Positions 19,101 to 28,004 of a stretch of DNA of 64,000 nucleotides are shown here, one piece after another (positions within the stretch are counted from its first letter, which is position 1; each line of letters opens with the position of its first letter). The stretch covers positions 1,588,001 through 1,652,000 of the forward strand of contig NZ_LR130778.1 of NCBI RefSeq assembly GCF_900538275.1. Reading direction: 5' to 3'. The position numbers and the translations under genes are program-made. The notes beneath the pieces were generated by a model. It made no database searches, had not been told where the DNA came from, and saw nothing but the letters and a program-made list of their open reading frames with translations. The DNA comes from Petrocella atlantisensis. GTDB taxonomy: Bacteria > Bacillota > Clostridia > Lachnospirales > Vallitaleaceae.

Positions 19101-19231
19101 TATAGGAACGCCCTATTCTCTTTTCCTCTGTTATTTAAAGCATACCCATAAAGACCTATCAAAACGAAAACCAAGGCAGATAACCAGTATATTAAACTGT
19201 ATATGTCATTTAAAGGTATATACTCTCTCAT
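16139..19231 (-). CDS. membrane GGDEF-EAL protein, paralogue 2
   Basis: 1030 residues with the same architecture as its downstream neighbour: 7TM-type N-terminus, a second helix block, a GAF-like domain, GGDEF (CRFGGDEF near 675, I-site RSVD) and EAL (GFEALIRWQHP near 804). It shares the DDFGTEYSS and KLAMEFVRN variants, so the pair arose by tandem duplication after those changes. The two N-terminal sensor halves differ much more than the catalytic ends, suggesting different signals feeding the same output. Start ATG has AGGAG seven bases upstream. An acceptable -10 (TATAAT, at 19328-19333 on the minus strand) lies about 95 bp before the start. Confidence 0.93.
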   Translation of the reverse strand: MREYIPLNDIYSLIYWLSALVFVLIGLYGYALNNRGKENRAFLYLCVTLVVWSLSFAFLSVASKFEVAVIIYRISVLGWGVFYSVLLHYMMIVSENHFLNKRKTYYLMYLPAAINVFFYGIFPKTANDEFQLVLTSSGWFNTTSNSILDYFFYVYYILFTLLTIVVLLKWKKTRDDQRVRVTAYMMIVTILLGIVIGSVTDIILRNVLSESTPLLGVIYAIIPMIAILVAIKRHGLMVPNKVEATSRRIEDVYIEKRYKFLKMLYIILVAGSLIYIAGTYFVYHQSLEDVIFVGTIILCGAIYIRLIPEVFNRDRIWTFNLFILVLIANAGLIVLQQDKSNATAWFLPILLTIMLLLYGSTLLSIASLLPVFIITLFTRSHYTGEVILDNATFLRRSIVLVFIIVLINYINIVYRAILTKNEKYKTARKKLTKVSTQFIAIDAQNIEDKSNKLVEVANELLNTTYGIIVKYRDDSASEKAIDESQKSRLIFLDKVTLIKGLGALEMQHNQGEPVQIYDFETHVREHGAFDGVLQNDDVKSALIVPIIRDYHLLGSLVFGSVKRQQWGREDEEALILLRNILADAWLKIESQNEITKLAYYDGLTGLFNRTMFQIQMEKVLNLSCGLDMKLGVMFLDLDDFKRVNDTLGHESGDILLQVLAKRIQDQLRSVDSICRFGGDEFLIMLPEIHHLDNIYSIAERVMSVFNEDVEIGENKFKVTASMGISVYPEDGLSVDSLIKHADMAMYESKYSGKNKYLVCTDEMKHQVNEKIELTNDLHSALANNELLLMYQPQINVEKDSIYGFEALIRWQHPDRGLISPGVFIPLAEQSGLINSIGEWVLREACTQNARWIKEGYGEHIMAVNISVDQLKDDSFTDLVADILKTTHMTPKFLELEVTESVAIHEKDKVIERLADLRALGIAIAIDDFGTEYSSLSRLKKLPIDRLKLAMEFVRNIDKSEKDQALVKVIIELSRNMNLNLIAEGVETREELDYLLNNGCNEIQGYYYFKPMTVEAIESAMKEGDFSDTKI

Positions 19232-19327
19232 ATGTGTCTCCTAGCCAAAAATTCTCTTAATATCCTCACAAACTCTTTTATCTTACTCAATAACAAAATA
19301 CTACTGTAACCAAACTCATATAGTACT

Positions 19328-19356
19328 ATTATACCATATGATCTGATACACTAAAG
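19328..19356 (-). promoter_or_regulatory. probable promoter of the GGDEF-EAL operon
   Basis: A consensus -10 TATAAT (19328-19333) is preceded at 17 bp by a weak -35 (CTTTAG, 19351-19356). It gives a leader of about 90 bases. No cyclic di-GMP riboswitch was recognised in the leader. Confidence 0.4.
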
Positions 19357-19462
19357 TTATAATGGTGGAAATGCGTTTTCTAACCATTCTATCCTTGAAT
19401 ATTTTAACACAGCCTAAAATGACAATGATTTAACTAGCCAGAAAACTCTGATTTATCTCACA

Positions 19463-21204
19463 CCTTAATCCGTGAAACTCAATGTTAAAAAAACTTGCTA
19501 ACAACGCATAAAATCAAGGTTTGTAGTATGTATTTTTCCTGTTTACTATTTCACCCATCGGGTGAAATAACATTGACTGAATTCCCCACCAAAACGCTAT
19601 ATTTGGTATAATGAATGCATATTAAAATGTGAGGTGCGCAGTCATGAAAAAAATAGTAATCGAATTCGGGAATGAACGTCTCATTACTCCAAGTGGCCTT
19701 TCTCTTGTTGGTGCAATGTTGGGAAAAAGCGACCTTGTAAAACGCTGCAACAGAATGTCTATTACTGATAAACGTTCACAGCCACAAATCAAAAATGGTG
19801 ACATTTTGCTCACCTATATCGGACTCCTTTGTCAAGGGAAGACCGAATATGACGCGGTCCGCGAAATGTTTGATGATCCTGATTACTATAAACTTGCCCT
19901 TGGTATTACAAGAGAAATTCCATCTGCCGAAACATTACGCCAACGAATGGATTCTATCGGTTCATCCTTAAGGGATGAACTCCTACAGGCAAATATCACC
20001 ATGTTCCAAAACTACGGAATCAAGCCCGCGCTTTGCCAAATGGCTATGTTCCTGTCGATATTGATGTAACACCCTTCGACAATTCGAAGACCTCTAAACA
20101 AGGTGTATCTCGCACCTATAAGGGTTATGATGGTTACGCGCCAATGATGGCTTATATCGGAACCGAGGGTTTCCTTGTCAACTGTGAACTCCGCGAGGGC
20201 AAACAGCATTGTCAGAATCATACGCCGGAGTTTCTTAAAGAAACTTTGAGACTTTGTCATCAGCTTACGGATGCACCTCTTCTAATACGTCTTGATGGAG
20301 GAAATGATTCCTCTGAAAACCTTGGTATTCTGATTGAAGACGGTTCATGGTTCATTGTCAAACGTAATCGACGCAGAGGAGAAGCAAAAGAAAAATGGCT
20401 TGACGATGTAAAATCCTTTCGTAAAGACATTCGTAATCCGAGAGACGGGAAAACGGAATACATTGGTTCTTCGTGGAAAAATGTCACTTACAAGGATTCT
20501 GACAACAATGAGAAAACCATGGGAATGCGTATCGGTTATGAAGTCATTGAAAGAACCATTGACAAGTATGGACAGATGTTGTTGGCTGGTGATATTGAAG
20601 TCAATACCTGGTGGACAAATCTGGACTTTACTGATGACGATGTCATCAAACACTATCATGCTCACGGCGAATGTGAACAGTATCACAGTGAGATAAAAAC
20701 CGACATGGATGTGGAACGACTTCCATCAGGCAAGTTTGATACAAACGAACTGGTGCTGGAATTGACAATACTGGCGTATAATATTCTTCGCTTGATTGGT
20801 CAGCAGTCTCTAAAAAGCAAGCATTCTCCAAAGACAAAACGTCCCGTCAAGCGACGAAGACTTCGAACGGTCATTGGTAACCTTATTTTAATCGCAGGTC
20901 ATGTTACGTCTCACGGCAGAAAAGTGATTTTATCGTTAGGTTGTAGCAATACGTGGCGACATGCCTTCATGGACATATATCAACGTTTCGTATTGGCATG
21001 ATACATCATATATACGGTTTGATTCTTTAAACTGAAGCAGTTAAATGCTGCTAAGGCTTCTTAAGTGACAGAAAATTTGGATGACGACACAAACCATGAC
21101 ACAAAAGCTAAGGTTAAACCTAAAATCTAGTGATCTGTAAACTGTGTGAGATTGATGAAACCACAAAAACTGTCTTCTTGCAATGAAGTTCACGGATTCA
21201 GGAT
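19463..21204 (+). mobile_element. IS1380-family insertion sequence
   Basis: The transposase gene is flanked by imperfect inverted ends: CCTTAATCCGTGAAACTC from 19463, and its partner (reverse complement CCTGAATCCGTGAACTTC) ending at about 21204. Length about 1.74 kb, normal for the family. No matching short target duplication was seen. It sits between the GGDEF-EAL operon promoter region and an orphan RNA candidate. Confidence 0.8.
19644..21001 (+). pseudogene. IS1380-family transposase, one frameshift
   Basis: The first frame runs from ATG 19644 (GAGGTG ribosome-binding site; MKKIVIEFGNERL) to about residue 130. The rest continues in another frame from about 20033 as LPNGYVPVDIDVTPFDNSKT, with the catalytic DDE region DIDVTPFDNSKTSKQG and a C-terminal CEQYHSEIKTDMDVERLPSG typical of IS1380/IS4-like enzymes. 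The shift lies in GCGCTTTGCC near 20030. Joined, the protein would be about 450 residues, the normal length. A programmed frameshift is not known for this family, so I treat it as a mutation or sequencing error. Confidence 0.85.
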
Positions 21205-21314
21205 ATAGTAAAAAACCGCCTTATTTATGATACGGTTCACCGCTTAATATCCTAAAATTCAAGTTGCATTTATCCTGAGAACACCTGCACTATAAAGGTC
21301 AATAGTTATTTGAA

Positions 21315-21435
21315 ATAAAAAAGACCAAAAGCAAAACAGTCTTCATAACTGTCGCCTTGGTCCATAGGGGTCATCTGTATATCCTAATATGATGTTTCCA
21401 ATTGATGATACTCCCCCATCCCAATTAGCTCTTAA
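21315..21435 (-). ncRNA. candidate free-standing small RNA (unknown class)
   Basis: A near-consensus promoter (TTGGCA at 21464-21469, 17-bp spacer, TATAAT at 21441-21446, minus strand) is followed by about 75 bases of structured sequence (GGGG near 21415 can pair with CCCC near 21365). A strong intrinsic terminator at 21315-21363 follows: GGACCAAGGCGACAG pairs with the later half and ends in seven T. No gene follows on this strand before the IS1380 element. It could be a leader or riboswitch separated from its gene by the insertion, or a true small RNA. I could not match it to a known RNA family. Confidence 0.5.
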
Positions 21436-21640
21436 CAATAATTATAGCTTTCTTTGTTGCGTTTGCCAATGCCGTTTCACGCTTTTTTTGTAGGATATGT
21501 TGAGAATAGTCAACAGCTCTACAAATCTAAATTTGTAGTTACTCAATCTATATAAGTCTAAAGATTAAATAACTACAAAAATGTCTCACAGAGCTTAAGA
21601 TTTTTCTTTTTTCGGCTTATTATGCATACCATTTTATTAA

Positions 21641-22303
21641 CTAAATAATCTTAAATATTTGTAACCCAATCCACACAATGGCTATGTCAGCTGACATATG
21701 AATCATCCATGAGGCAAGAAAACTTTTGGTCCTGTTCACAAAGTAAGCAAAAATAAGTCCACCTATAAACAGTCCCAATAGAGCTAGCGCCATCACCCAC
21801 ATATCAAACCAAGTTCTAAAATTCGAAATATGATAGAGTGCAAATACCAACGATGAAAATACATAAGCCAAACGGTGCCATCCGGCTTTAATCAGCCCTT
21901 GAAAAATAAATCCTCTGAAGAACAACTCTTCAATAAAAGCGTTTACCACAATTGTATAGATGCCAACGAATATAATTTCATTCCTTGATACAGCCATACG
22001 TCCCGATATGTCAGAAATAATATCATCAATACCAATCAGAGGCCGAATAAGATAAAAAGTGACCATAATGACTATAAACACCAACAGCGACCATAAGGTT
22101 ATCAAAGGTATATCCGACTTATGAAGCCTCATAGACCACTTAATCTTAAAATCATATTTATACAAAGCCATCGGCAGCAGCAAGAACAGAGGCAATTTGA
22201 TTAAGGTCTTGATAAGATAAGGTGCATGAAGTATTTGTTCAATGATATATAAAAAGACCATAATACATAATGTATAGGCTATTATTGTGATTTTAATCTT
22301 CAT
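21641..22303 (-). CDS. CPBP-family intramembrane metalloprotease
   Basis: 220 residues and about seven membrane helices. The family motifs are EELFFRGF (Glu-Glu-x3-Arg, near residue 125) and FxxxH as FALYH (near 157). These proteases (Abi/CAAX-like) cut peptide bonds inside the membrane; bacterial members act in bacteriocin self-immunity, peptide maturation or stress responses. No bacteriocin gene is adjacent, so the substrate is unknown. It stands alone, downstream of tRNA-Ser on the same strand. Confidence 0.88.
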   Translation of the reverse strand: MKIKITIIAYTLCIMVFLYIIEQILHAPYLIKTLIKLPLFLLLPMALYKYDFKIKWSMRLHKSDIPLITLWSLLVFIVIMVTFYLIRPLIGIDDIISDISGRMAVSRNEIIFVGIYTIVVNAFIEELFFRGFIFQGLIKAGWHRLAYVFSSLVFALYHISNFRTWFDMWVMALALLGLFIGGLIFAYFVNRTKSFLASWMIHMSADIAIVWIGLQIFKII

Positions 22304-22399
22304 TCCCTTACTACCATACCTTTCAAATTCTATTGAAACAGAAGCCTATTATGCTTCACTCATTCTAATGTTAGATTAAAGTGTCCTTCTCTATTTACT

Positions 22400-22441
22400 A
22401 AAAAAATAAATGGGACATCATCCTATGGATGTGCCCCATTT
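22400..22441 (-). terminator. intrinsic terminator after tRNA-Ser
   Basis: On the minus strand AATGGGGCACATCC pairs with GGATGATGTCCCATT and is followed by a T-rich run (TTATTTTTTT). Confidence 0.85.
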
Positions 22442-22449
22442 TAACCAAG

Positions 22450-22535
22450 CGGAGAGAGGGGGATTTGAACCCCCGGTTCCTTTAGAGAACGACAGTTTTC
22501 GAGACTGCCACCTTAAGCCACTCGGACATCTCTCC
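22450..22535 (-). tRNA. tRNA-Ser (anticodon CGA)
   Basis: The minus strand folds into a class II cloverleaf. The acceptor is GGAGAGA/TCTCTCC with discriminator G. The anticodon stem-loop is GCAGT-CTCGAAA-ACTGT, giving anticodon CGA for UCG codons. The long variable arm is GTTC/GAAC and the T arm is GGGGGTTCAAATCCCCC. No CCA is encoded, so the cca product encoded at 60 kb is needed to finish it. Confidence 0.95.
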
Positions 22536-22549
22536 AGAATTACTTTAAC

Positions 22550-22579
22550 AATATACTATAAGAGTTCAGTACTAGTCAA
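22550..22579 (-). promoter_or_regulatory. promoter of tRNA-Ser
   Basis: TTGACT (22574-22579) and TATATT (22550-22555) with an 18-bp spacer, about 15 bp before the tRNA. The -35 overlaps the stop codon of the HD-GYP gene. Confidence 0.6.
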
Positions 22580-23612
22580 CACCTACTGTAATGATATAGG
22601 GTGTCTCAAGTCTTTTGTCGTTCTCTTTTATTACTCTTGCTTCCGGATTAAAGGGCTTACCTCTAAAGTTCTTGGTAACGATACATTCTCTTCCATCTTC
22701 CAGTTTAATCGTAAAGCCGATGGGGTAAGGTGATACCCTATCGGCAAAAGCTCTAACCAGCTTAGGATCAAATGCGGTACCCATGCCCTCAATAATCATC
22801 TTGAATGCTTGTGCCGGATTAAGGGCCTCTCTTTGCCTTCTACGACTGGACAAAGCATCAAAAACATCCGCAATGGCCACGATTCTACCGTAGATACTGA
22901 TATCTTCACCAGCTTTTTTGGTTGGATACCCGCCACCGTCATAACGTTCATGATGTTGTAGTATGGCCAAATAGCTACGCATCCGAAGGTTAAACTCATC
23001 CTTTGCAAAAAGATACCCTTCTACAGTATGGGTTTTGATTAACTCGTATTCCTCATCTGTGAGTTTTCCCTTTTTCTCTAGAATCTCCTTGGGTATAAAC
23101 ATATTACCTATATCATGAAAAAATGCACCTACAGCCAGACGGTACATCTCAAGTGATGATAATTCAAGGCATTTCCCAATAATTAGCGAAATAACCGTTA
23201 CATTCACCGGTTGTTGGTAGATATAGTTTTCAATCGTCTTGATATCAAAAACATCATACAAATCAATCTTTTCACTAATAATATCTTCAGTCAGCTTATC
23301 AATAGACTCTAAACAAGCTTGCATATGCTTATGATAAAGTCCTTTGTTTCTACTTTGTATGGCCAAATACAACTTCTTAAGATTCTGTGTGGCCTCATTT
23401 CTCGTCTTTGATGTGATGGTGCATTGGATTTCAAGATCATTGGAAAACTCATCCAGTACATAAAGATAAGGAATTTCATATTGAGATAGGTTCTGTATAT
23501 AACGTTCTGATATCTCAGTACCTTTTTTTGCTAATATGGAACCATTGATGCTATAGAAATCATCGGCAATTTGCATGCCTGTTTTAAGATCGGAAAATTC
23601 AACTAATCTCAT
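22572..23612 (-). CDS. HD-GYP domain protein, probable cyclic di-GMP phosphodiesterase
   Basis: 346 residues. The N-terminal about 60 residues (GMQIADDFYSINGSILAKKGT) form the beta module common before HD-GYP domains. The HD-GYP domain has HDIGN near residue 164, HTVEG, HHERYDGGGYP near 217-227 and ADVFDALSSRR. These residues bind the metal centre that hydrolyses cyclic di-GMP to pGpG or GMP; the HD, HH and GYP residues are all present. No sensor or receiver domain is attached, so it is probably soluble. Confidence 0.92.
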   Translation of the reverse strand: MRLVEFSDLKTGMQIADDFYSINGSILAKKGTEISERYIQNLSQYEIPYLYVLDEFSNDLEIQCTITSKTRNEATQNLKKLYLAIQSRNKGLYHKHMQACLESIDKLTEDIISEKIDLYDVFDIKTIENYIYQQPVNVTVISLIIGKCLELSSLEMYRLAVGAFFHDIGNMFIPKEILEKKGKLTDEEYELIKTHTVEGYLFAKDEFNLRMRSYLAILQHHERYDGGGYPTKKAGEDISIYGRIVAIADVFDALSSRRRQREALNPAQAFKMIIEGMGTAFDPKLVRAFADRVSPYPIGFTIKLEDGRECIVTKNFRGKPFNPEARVIKENDKRLETPYIITVGVD

Positions 23613-23776
23613 ACTTTACCTCCATTCAACTTCCGTTACCTTATCCAAAATCATTATAGCATTTATAAGGGCAAAATAAAATAAATATTAATACTAAAGT
23701 CCTATATCTTTGATCCTGTATTATGGTCTTGTGCTATGGTTCAACGCACTTACATATCATATACTTTTCTAGTGAG

Positions 23777-23820
23777 TAAAAAATCATCCCAAGTATAGAT
23801 ATTTCTAGTTACTTGGGATG
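23777..23820 (-). terminator. intrinsic terminator of hppA
   Basis: CATCCCAAGT pairs with ACTTGGGATG around a short AT-rich inner stem, followed on the minus strand by ATTTTTTA. It lies about 40 bp after the hppA stop. Confidence 0.85.
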
Positions 23821-23859
23821 TTCTTTATATTCTCTTTATTCAGATTTTATACATCAACT

Positions 23860-26025
23860 CTATTTAAATAATTCCAATAAATTGTATTTACTAAATACGG
23901 ATACCATGATTAAGGATATCATTGCCATGATCTTAATGAGAATATCCAGTGATGGTCCTACTGTATCTTTGAGAGGGTCACCTACTGTATCACCGATTAC
24001 GGTTGATGCATGAAGTTCAGATCCCTTGCCTTGCCCTTCAAATTCTCCGGATTCAACCAATTTCTTGGCATTATCCCATGCACCACCGCTGTTGGCTGTG
24101 AAAAGAGCCAGCATAATCGCTGATAATAAAGTCCCAATAAGCATACCACCTACAAATTCTTCACCAAATATAAAACCACTACCAATCGGTACCAATACAG
24201 ATATCATAGCCGGTAAGGTCATTTCTTTTAGGGCGCCTGCAGAAGAAATCTCAATACAACGCTTATAGTCAGGTTTGGTCTCACCTGTTAAAATACCCGG
24301 CATCTCCCTAAATTGTCGCCTGACTTCATCTACCATGGCACCTGCTGCTTTGGCAACAGATTCAATAAGTAATCCTGAGAAGTAAAATGGTAATGCAGCA
24401 CCGACCAAAGCACCAGCTAAAGTTAGGGTATTGATCATATTAATATTGAGTACAAATCCCATGGTATCTCCCATAGTGGTTTGAGAATAGAGATATGATG
24501 CCAATAAGGATAAAGCAGCAAGAGATGCAGACCCAATTGCAAAGCCTTTGCCAATGGCTGCTGTTGTATTTCCCACTGAATCCAACTTGTCCGTAATCTT
24601 ACGGACCTCAGGTGCTAATTCACTCATTTCACAGATACCACCGGCATTGTCTGCTATAGGACCATAAGTATCTACAGATACAGTTGCTGCTACAAAAGAA
24701 AGCATACCGATGGCTGCCATCGCCACACCATATAGTCCTGCAAAATAATTGGATGCCAAGGTCGCAAGCGCAAGTACAATAACAGGAAATAAAGTGGACT
24801 TCATACCTGAAGCCAAACCTTGAGTGATGGTTAAAGCTGTTCCCTGCATGGACTTTTGAGCAATGGTTAAGGTTGGTTTAAAATCATAACTGGTATAATA
24901 TTCCGCTAAGAATCCAATCAAAATACCACTTCCGATACCAAAAACAGCAGCTATCCAAGGTGACAGAATACCCATCTTAAAGCCAAGACTTGATACATCC
25001 ATACCTTTAAAATATAGATTGGTAAAAATACCTGTAGCGACTACCGTTAGACCTGCAGATATCCATAGAGCATAATTTAACTCTCTATGGGGATTATCCG
25101 ATACTTTTCTAAAAATCAAGGATAAGATACCGATGACACAACTGATGAGTCCTATTGCTGCAAAAAGCAATGGGTATAATAATAGATTCTCAACCAACTT
25201 AAAATCCATAGAACCATTGATGCCACTGGTTGTATAATACATGTATGAAACAAGCACAATGGCCGAGATCAAAGCACCTACAAAGCTTTCAAGTAAATCA
25301 GCACCCAGTCCCGCCACATCACCTACATTATCGCCAACATTGTCTGCAATAGTAGCCGGGTTTCTAGGGTCATCTTCCGGTATGCCTGCTTCGGTTTTAC
25401 CAACTAAGTCTGCACCCATATCAGCTGCTTTTGTATATATGCCACCGCCAACACGGTCAAACATGGCGATAATAGAACAACCAAGGGCATAACCGGAAAC
25501 CGTCATAGTATAAGGAATGAAATGGACACCTATCCAATTCTCTTTAATAACCAGATTGATTTGATCCGTCTGTCCCAGTACTTTACCAAATATTATATAA
25601 ACGAGGCCCAGTCCCAGTAGAGCAAAGCCTCCAACACTGAGTCCCATAACCGAACCACCCTGAAAAGCTACCTTAAGAGTTGCACCAAGGCTTTTGGTTG
25701 TTCTTGCTGTATTGGATACACGTACATTAGAGATCGTTGCAATCCTCATACCAATAAAACCGGCAAGTGCACTCATAGATGCACCCATAAGAAATGTTAC
25801 ACCTACATACCAATCTACCACCACACTTAGAATGATTGCAGCAAGCAAAGCGATTTTTGCTATAATGCTATATTCGTGACGAATGAAAGCATCCGCCCCT
25901 TCTTGTATAGCTGCTGCAATTTCTTTCATAAGGTCTGTACCAGGATCTAACTTTTTTACCGCCTTAAAATTATATGCTGCAAGTGTCAGTGCCAAAAATA
26001 CCGCAAAAAAAACCAACGCAATCAT
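23860..26025 (-). CDS. hppA: membrane-bound ion-pumping pyrophosphatase, K+-dependent type
   Basis: 721 residues with about 16 membrane helices. The substrate and metal motifs are GGGIYTKAADMGADLVGK, EDDPRNPATIADNVGDNVGD, and a C-terminal DNAKK. It hydrolyses pyrophosphate and pumps H+ and/or Na+. The GNTTAAIGKG stretch has Ala where K+-independent enzymes carry Lys (GNTTKA), which marks the K+-dependent subfamily. Many clostridial members of it move Na+, but the ion cannot be fixed by eye. A GGAGGT ribosome-binding site precedes ATG 26025. Monocistronic, with its own terminator. Confidence 0.95.
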   Translation of the reverse strand: MIALVFFAVFLALTLAAYNFKAVKKLDPGTDLMKEIAAAIQEGADAFIRHEYSIIAKIALLAAIILSVVVDWYVGVTFLMGASMSALAGFIGMRIATISNVRVSNTARTTKSLGATLKVAFQGGSVMGLSVGGFALLGLGLVYIIFGKVLGQTDQINLVIKENWIGVHFIPYTMTVSGYALGCSIIAMFDRVGGGIYTKAADMGADLVGKTEAGIPEDDPRNPATIADNVGDNVGDVAGLGADLLESFVGALISAIVLVSYMYYTTSGINGSMDFKLVENLLLYPLLFAAIGLISCVIGILSLIFRKVSDNPHRELNYALWISAGLTVVATGIFTNLYFKGMDVSSLGFKMGILSPWIAAVFGIGSGILIGFLAEYYTSYDFKPTLTIAQKSMQGTALTITQGLASGMKSTLFPVIVLALATLASNYFAGLYGVAMAAIGMLSFVAATVSVDTYGPIADNAGGICEMSELAPEVRKITDKLDSVGNTTAAIGKGFAIGSASLAALSLLASYLYSQTTMGDTMGFVLNINMINTLTLAGALVGAALPFYFSGLLIESVAKAAGAMVDEVRRQFREMPGILTGETKPDYKRCIEISSAGALKEMTLPAMISVLVPIGSGFIFGEEFVGGMLIGTLLSAIMLALFTANSGGAWDNAKKLVESGEFEGQGKGSELHASTVIGDTVGDPLKDTVGPSLDILIKIMAMISLIMVSVFSKYNLLELFK

Positions 26026-26286
26026 AAACCTTACCTCCGCTTTTCATTTAAGCTCCGTAAACAAGGTCCTAATCGCCATTGGTTTTTATCATCCGGTCTA
26101 GATCAGTCACAAGTCTACTCTAGTTTATAGTTGAAATACTGAACCTATAACAAATGCCCATATTTCCCATCCTATAAAAAGTGTAACACACTTGGACTTC
26201 TTTGCAACTGATTTCAGAGCATTCTTGAAACTTCGAACTTACTTACAAAAATTACAGTTTTTTCTGTTCAAATTGCACTAAAACAG

Positions 26287-26460
26287 TTAAAGTGATTTAC
26301 TATTTTTGATTGTCGAATCACAGGTACATCCGGTGGGACTGGAACACCCACCGCCAGTGGTATGACAAATGCCTTTTTCTTCTTTTCTTTTTGAACTCAT
26401 ATGGTCAGCGACCACCGCTAGAACTAAGATAACAACTAATAACACGATAACTTGGAGCAT
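26287..26460 (-). CDS. 57-residue Cys-rich single-pass membrane protein (FeoB-associated type)
   Basis: The start ATG 26460 has a perfect AAAGGAGGTGATT ribosome-binding site. One hydrophobic helix (MLQVIVLLVVILVLAVVADH) is followed by a basic stretch and a Cys-rich tail: C32, C39, C45 and C47 in ICHTTGGGCSSPTGCTCDS. This resembles the FeoB-associated Cys-rich membrane protein family, whose members are encoded beside ferrous-iron transporters. Here no feoA/feoB is nearby, so the assignment rests on form only. A metal-binding or redox role is inferred. It has its own promoter. Confidence 0.75.
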   Translation of the reverse strand: MLQVIVLLVVILVLAVVADHMSSKRKEEKGICHTTGGGCSSPTGCTCDSTIKNSKSL

Positions 26461-26509
26461 CCAATCACCTCCTTTGTGATAATGATAACTAAAATCAATA
26501 TATGTTATT

Positions 26510-26539
26510 ATTATACCTAATAAATGGTTAAAGTGTCAA
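26510..26539 (-). promoter_or_regulatory. sigma-A promoter of the Cys-rich membrane protein
   Basis: TTGACA (26534-26539), 18-bp spacer, TATAAT (26510-26515), about 50 bp before the start codon. The -35 box is part of the dispersed repeat GGTTAAAGTGTCAAAACTA at 26526-26544. Confidence 0.75.
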
Positions 26540-26572
26540 AACTATATAGTTGAACTTTTACATACAATAGGA

Positions 26573-27745
26573 CTACCCTCTTGTGATACCTGAGTCCTTA
26601 GCTGCTTTCATAACGGCTTTTGCAACCGCTTCTACCACTCTTGTATCAAATGGGGATGGTACAATATAGGTATTGGTTAGCTCCGTTTCATCTAGAACCT
26701 CAGCAATAGCATAAGCTGCAGCTAACTTCATTTCATCGTTAATTTTCTTTGCCCCGGCATCTAGAGCACCTCTAAAAATACCCGGGAAAGCTAATACATT
26801 ATTGATCTGATTTGGATAATCACTACGACCGGTTCCAATAATTCTGGCACCGGCTTCAATAGCCAGTTCCGGCATAATCTCCGGTGTCGGATTCGCCATT
26901 GCAAAGATAAATGGGTTATCCTTCATGGAGGCTACCATTTCTTTTGTAACAATTCCTGCTGCGGATACACCTACAAAAACATCAGCGTCTTCAAGAGCTA
27001 AAGCCAAATCACCCTCAATATCCTCTTTGTTGGTAAAACTTAGAATCTCCTTTTTAACAAAATCAAGATCAGTTCTTTTTGAGCTAATAATACCGATTCG
27101 GTCCACACATAGTATGTCCGCTACACCATACTGCATAATCATTTTTGCTATAGAACTGCCTGCCGCTCCTGCTCCGCTTATAACCACTTTCAGTGATTTA
27201 GAGTCTCTTTTCGTCAATTTACACGCATTAATTAAAGCCGCAATCGTAATAATGGCCGTTCCATGTTGATCATCATGAAATACAGGAATATCCAGCTCTT
27301 CAATTAAACGTCTTTCTATTTCAACGCATCTTGGCGCTGATATATCCTCAAGATTAATACCACCTAAACCAGGTGCCAACAATTTGCATGTTCTAATGAT
27401 TTCTTCTGTATCCTGGGTATCAAGACAGATAGGAAATGCATCTACATCTCCAAAATTCTTAAATAGGATTGCTTTTCCTTCCATGACCGGCAAAGCTGCC
27501 TCTGGTCCAATATTACCGAGACCTAAAACTGCTGACCCATCTGTTATAACCGCAACAAAATTCCCTTTATTTGTGTATCGATAAATAGCTTCCGGATTCT
27601 TCTCAATAGCACGGCAAGGCTCTGCAACACCGGGAGAATAGGCCATGCTTAACTCATCAGATGTGGTCACTTTTACTTTTGATATAACCGCTAGCTTACC
27701 CTTGTTTTTTTCATGCATTTCAAGGGATTTTTGATATATGTCCAT
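26573..27745 (-). CDS. malic enzyme (oxaloacetate-decarboxylating malate dehydrogenase)
   Basis: 390 residues, the short bacterial type without a phosphotransacetylase domain. The N-terminal domain has YSPGVAEPCRAI and TDGSAVLGLGNIGPEAALPVMEGKA (in parts: TDGSAVLGLGNIGPE, ALPVMEGKA). The catalytic region is FHDDQHGTA and the NAD(P) Rossmann motif is GAGAAGSS. It converts malate plus NAD(P)+ to pyruvate, CO2 and NAD(P)H in the cytosol. Cofactor choice cannot be decided by eye. It stands alone. Confidence 0.95.
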   Translation of the reverse strand: MDIYQKSLEMHEKNKGKLAVISKVKVTTSDELSMAYSPGVAEPCRAIEKNPEAIYRYTNKGNFVAVITDGSAVLGLGNIGPEAALPVMEGKAILFKNFGDVDAFPICLDTQDTEEIIRTCKLLAPGLGGINLEDISAPRCVEIERRLIEELDIPVFHDDQHGTAIITIAALINACKLTKRDSKSLKVVISGAGAAGSSIAKMIMQYGVADILCVDRIGIISSKRTDLDFVKKEILSFTNKEDIEGDLALALEDADVFVGVSAAGIVTKEMVASMKDNPFIFAMANPTPEIMPELAIEAGARIIGTGRSDYPNQINNVLAFPGIFRGALDAGAKKINDEMKLAAAYAIAEVLDETELTNTYIVPSPFDTRVVEAVAKAVMKAAKDSGITRG

Positions 27746-28004
27746 ATTTGCCTCCTAAATAACTGATTAAATGGTTGTTTTTGATTGTTGTCTACATTAT
27801 AATACAGCTGGTCCATCCTTACAATGCTACGTTATACAGTCCTGTATATTTCTAGACAGTTTAACTTAAAAATGTTACAATATAATAGGAACTTTCTAGA
27901 TTCTCTGCAAAACAATAAGGCTACGAATTCTAAAAAATGAACGCAGTACATGCTAATAATATGAATTCAGAATCTAGTTGATTATGATTATAAAGGAGGA
28001 AATT

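Noticed and set aside
13078-19460. Cyclic di-GMP riboswitch in the leader of the GGDEF-EAL operon
   Set aside because: I looked for class I (GNRA-receptor type) and class II features in 19232-19330 and found none.
21360-21440. Small ORF in the orphan RNA region (…NIILGYTDDPYGPRRQL)
   Set aside because: On the minus strand a 26-29 codon frame is open, but it has no ATG and no ribosome-binding site and lies inside a terminator-ended transcript.
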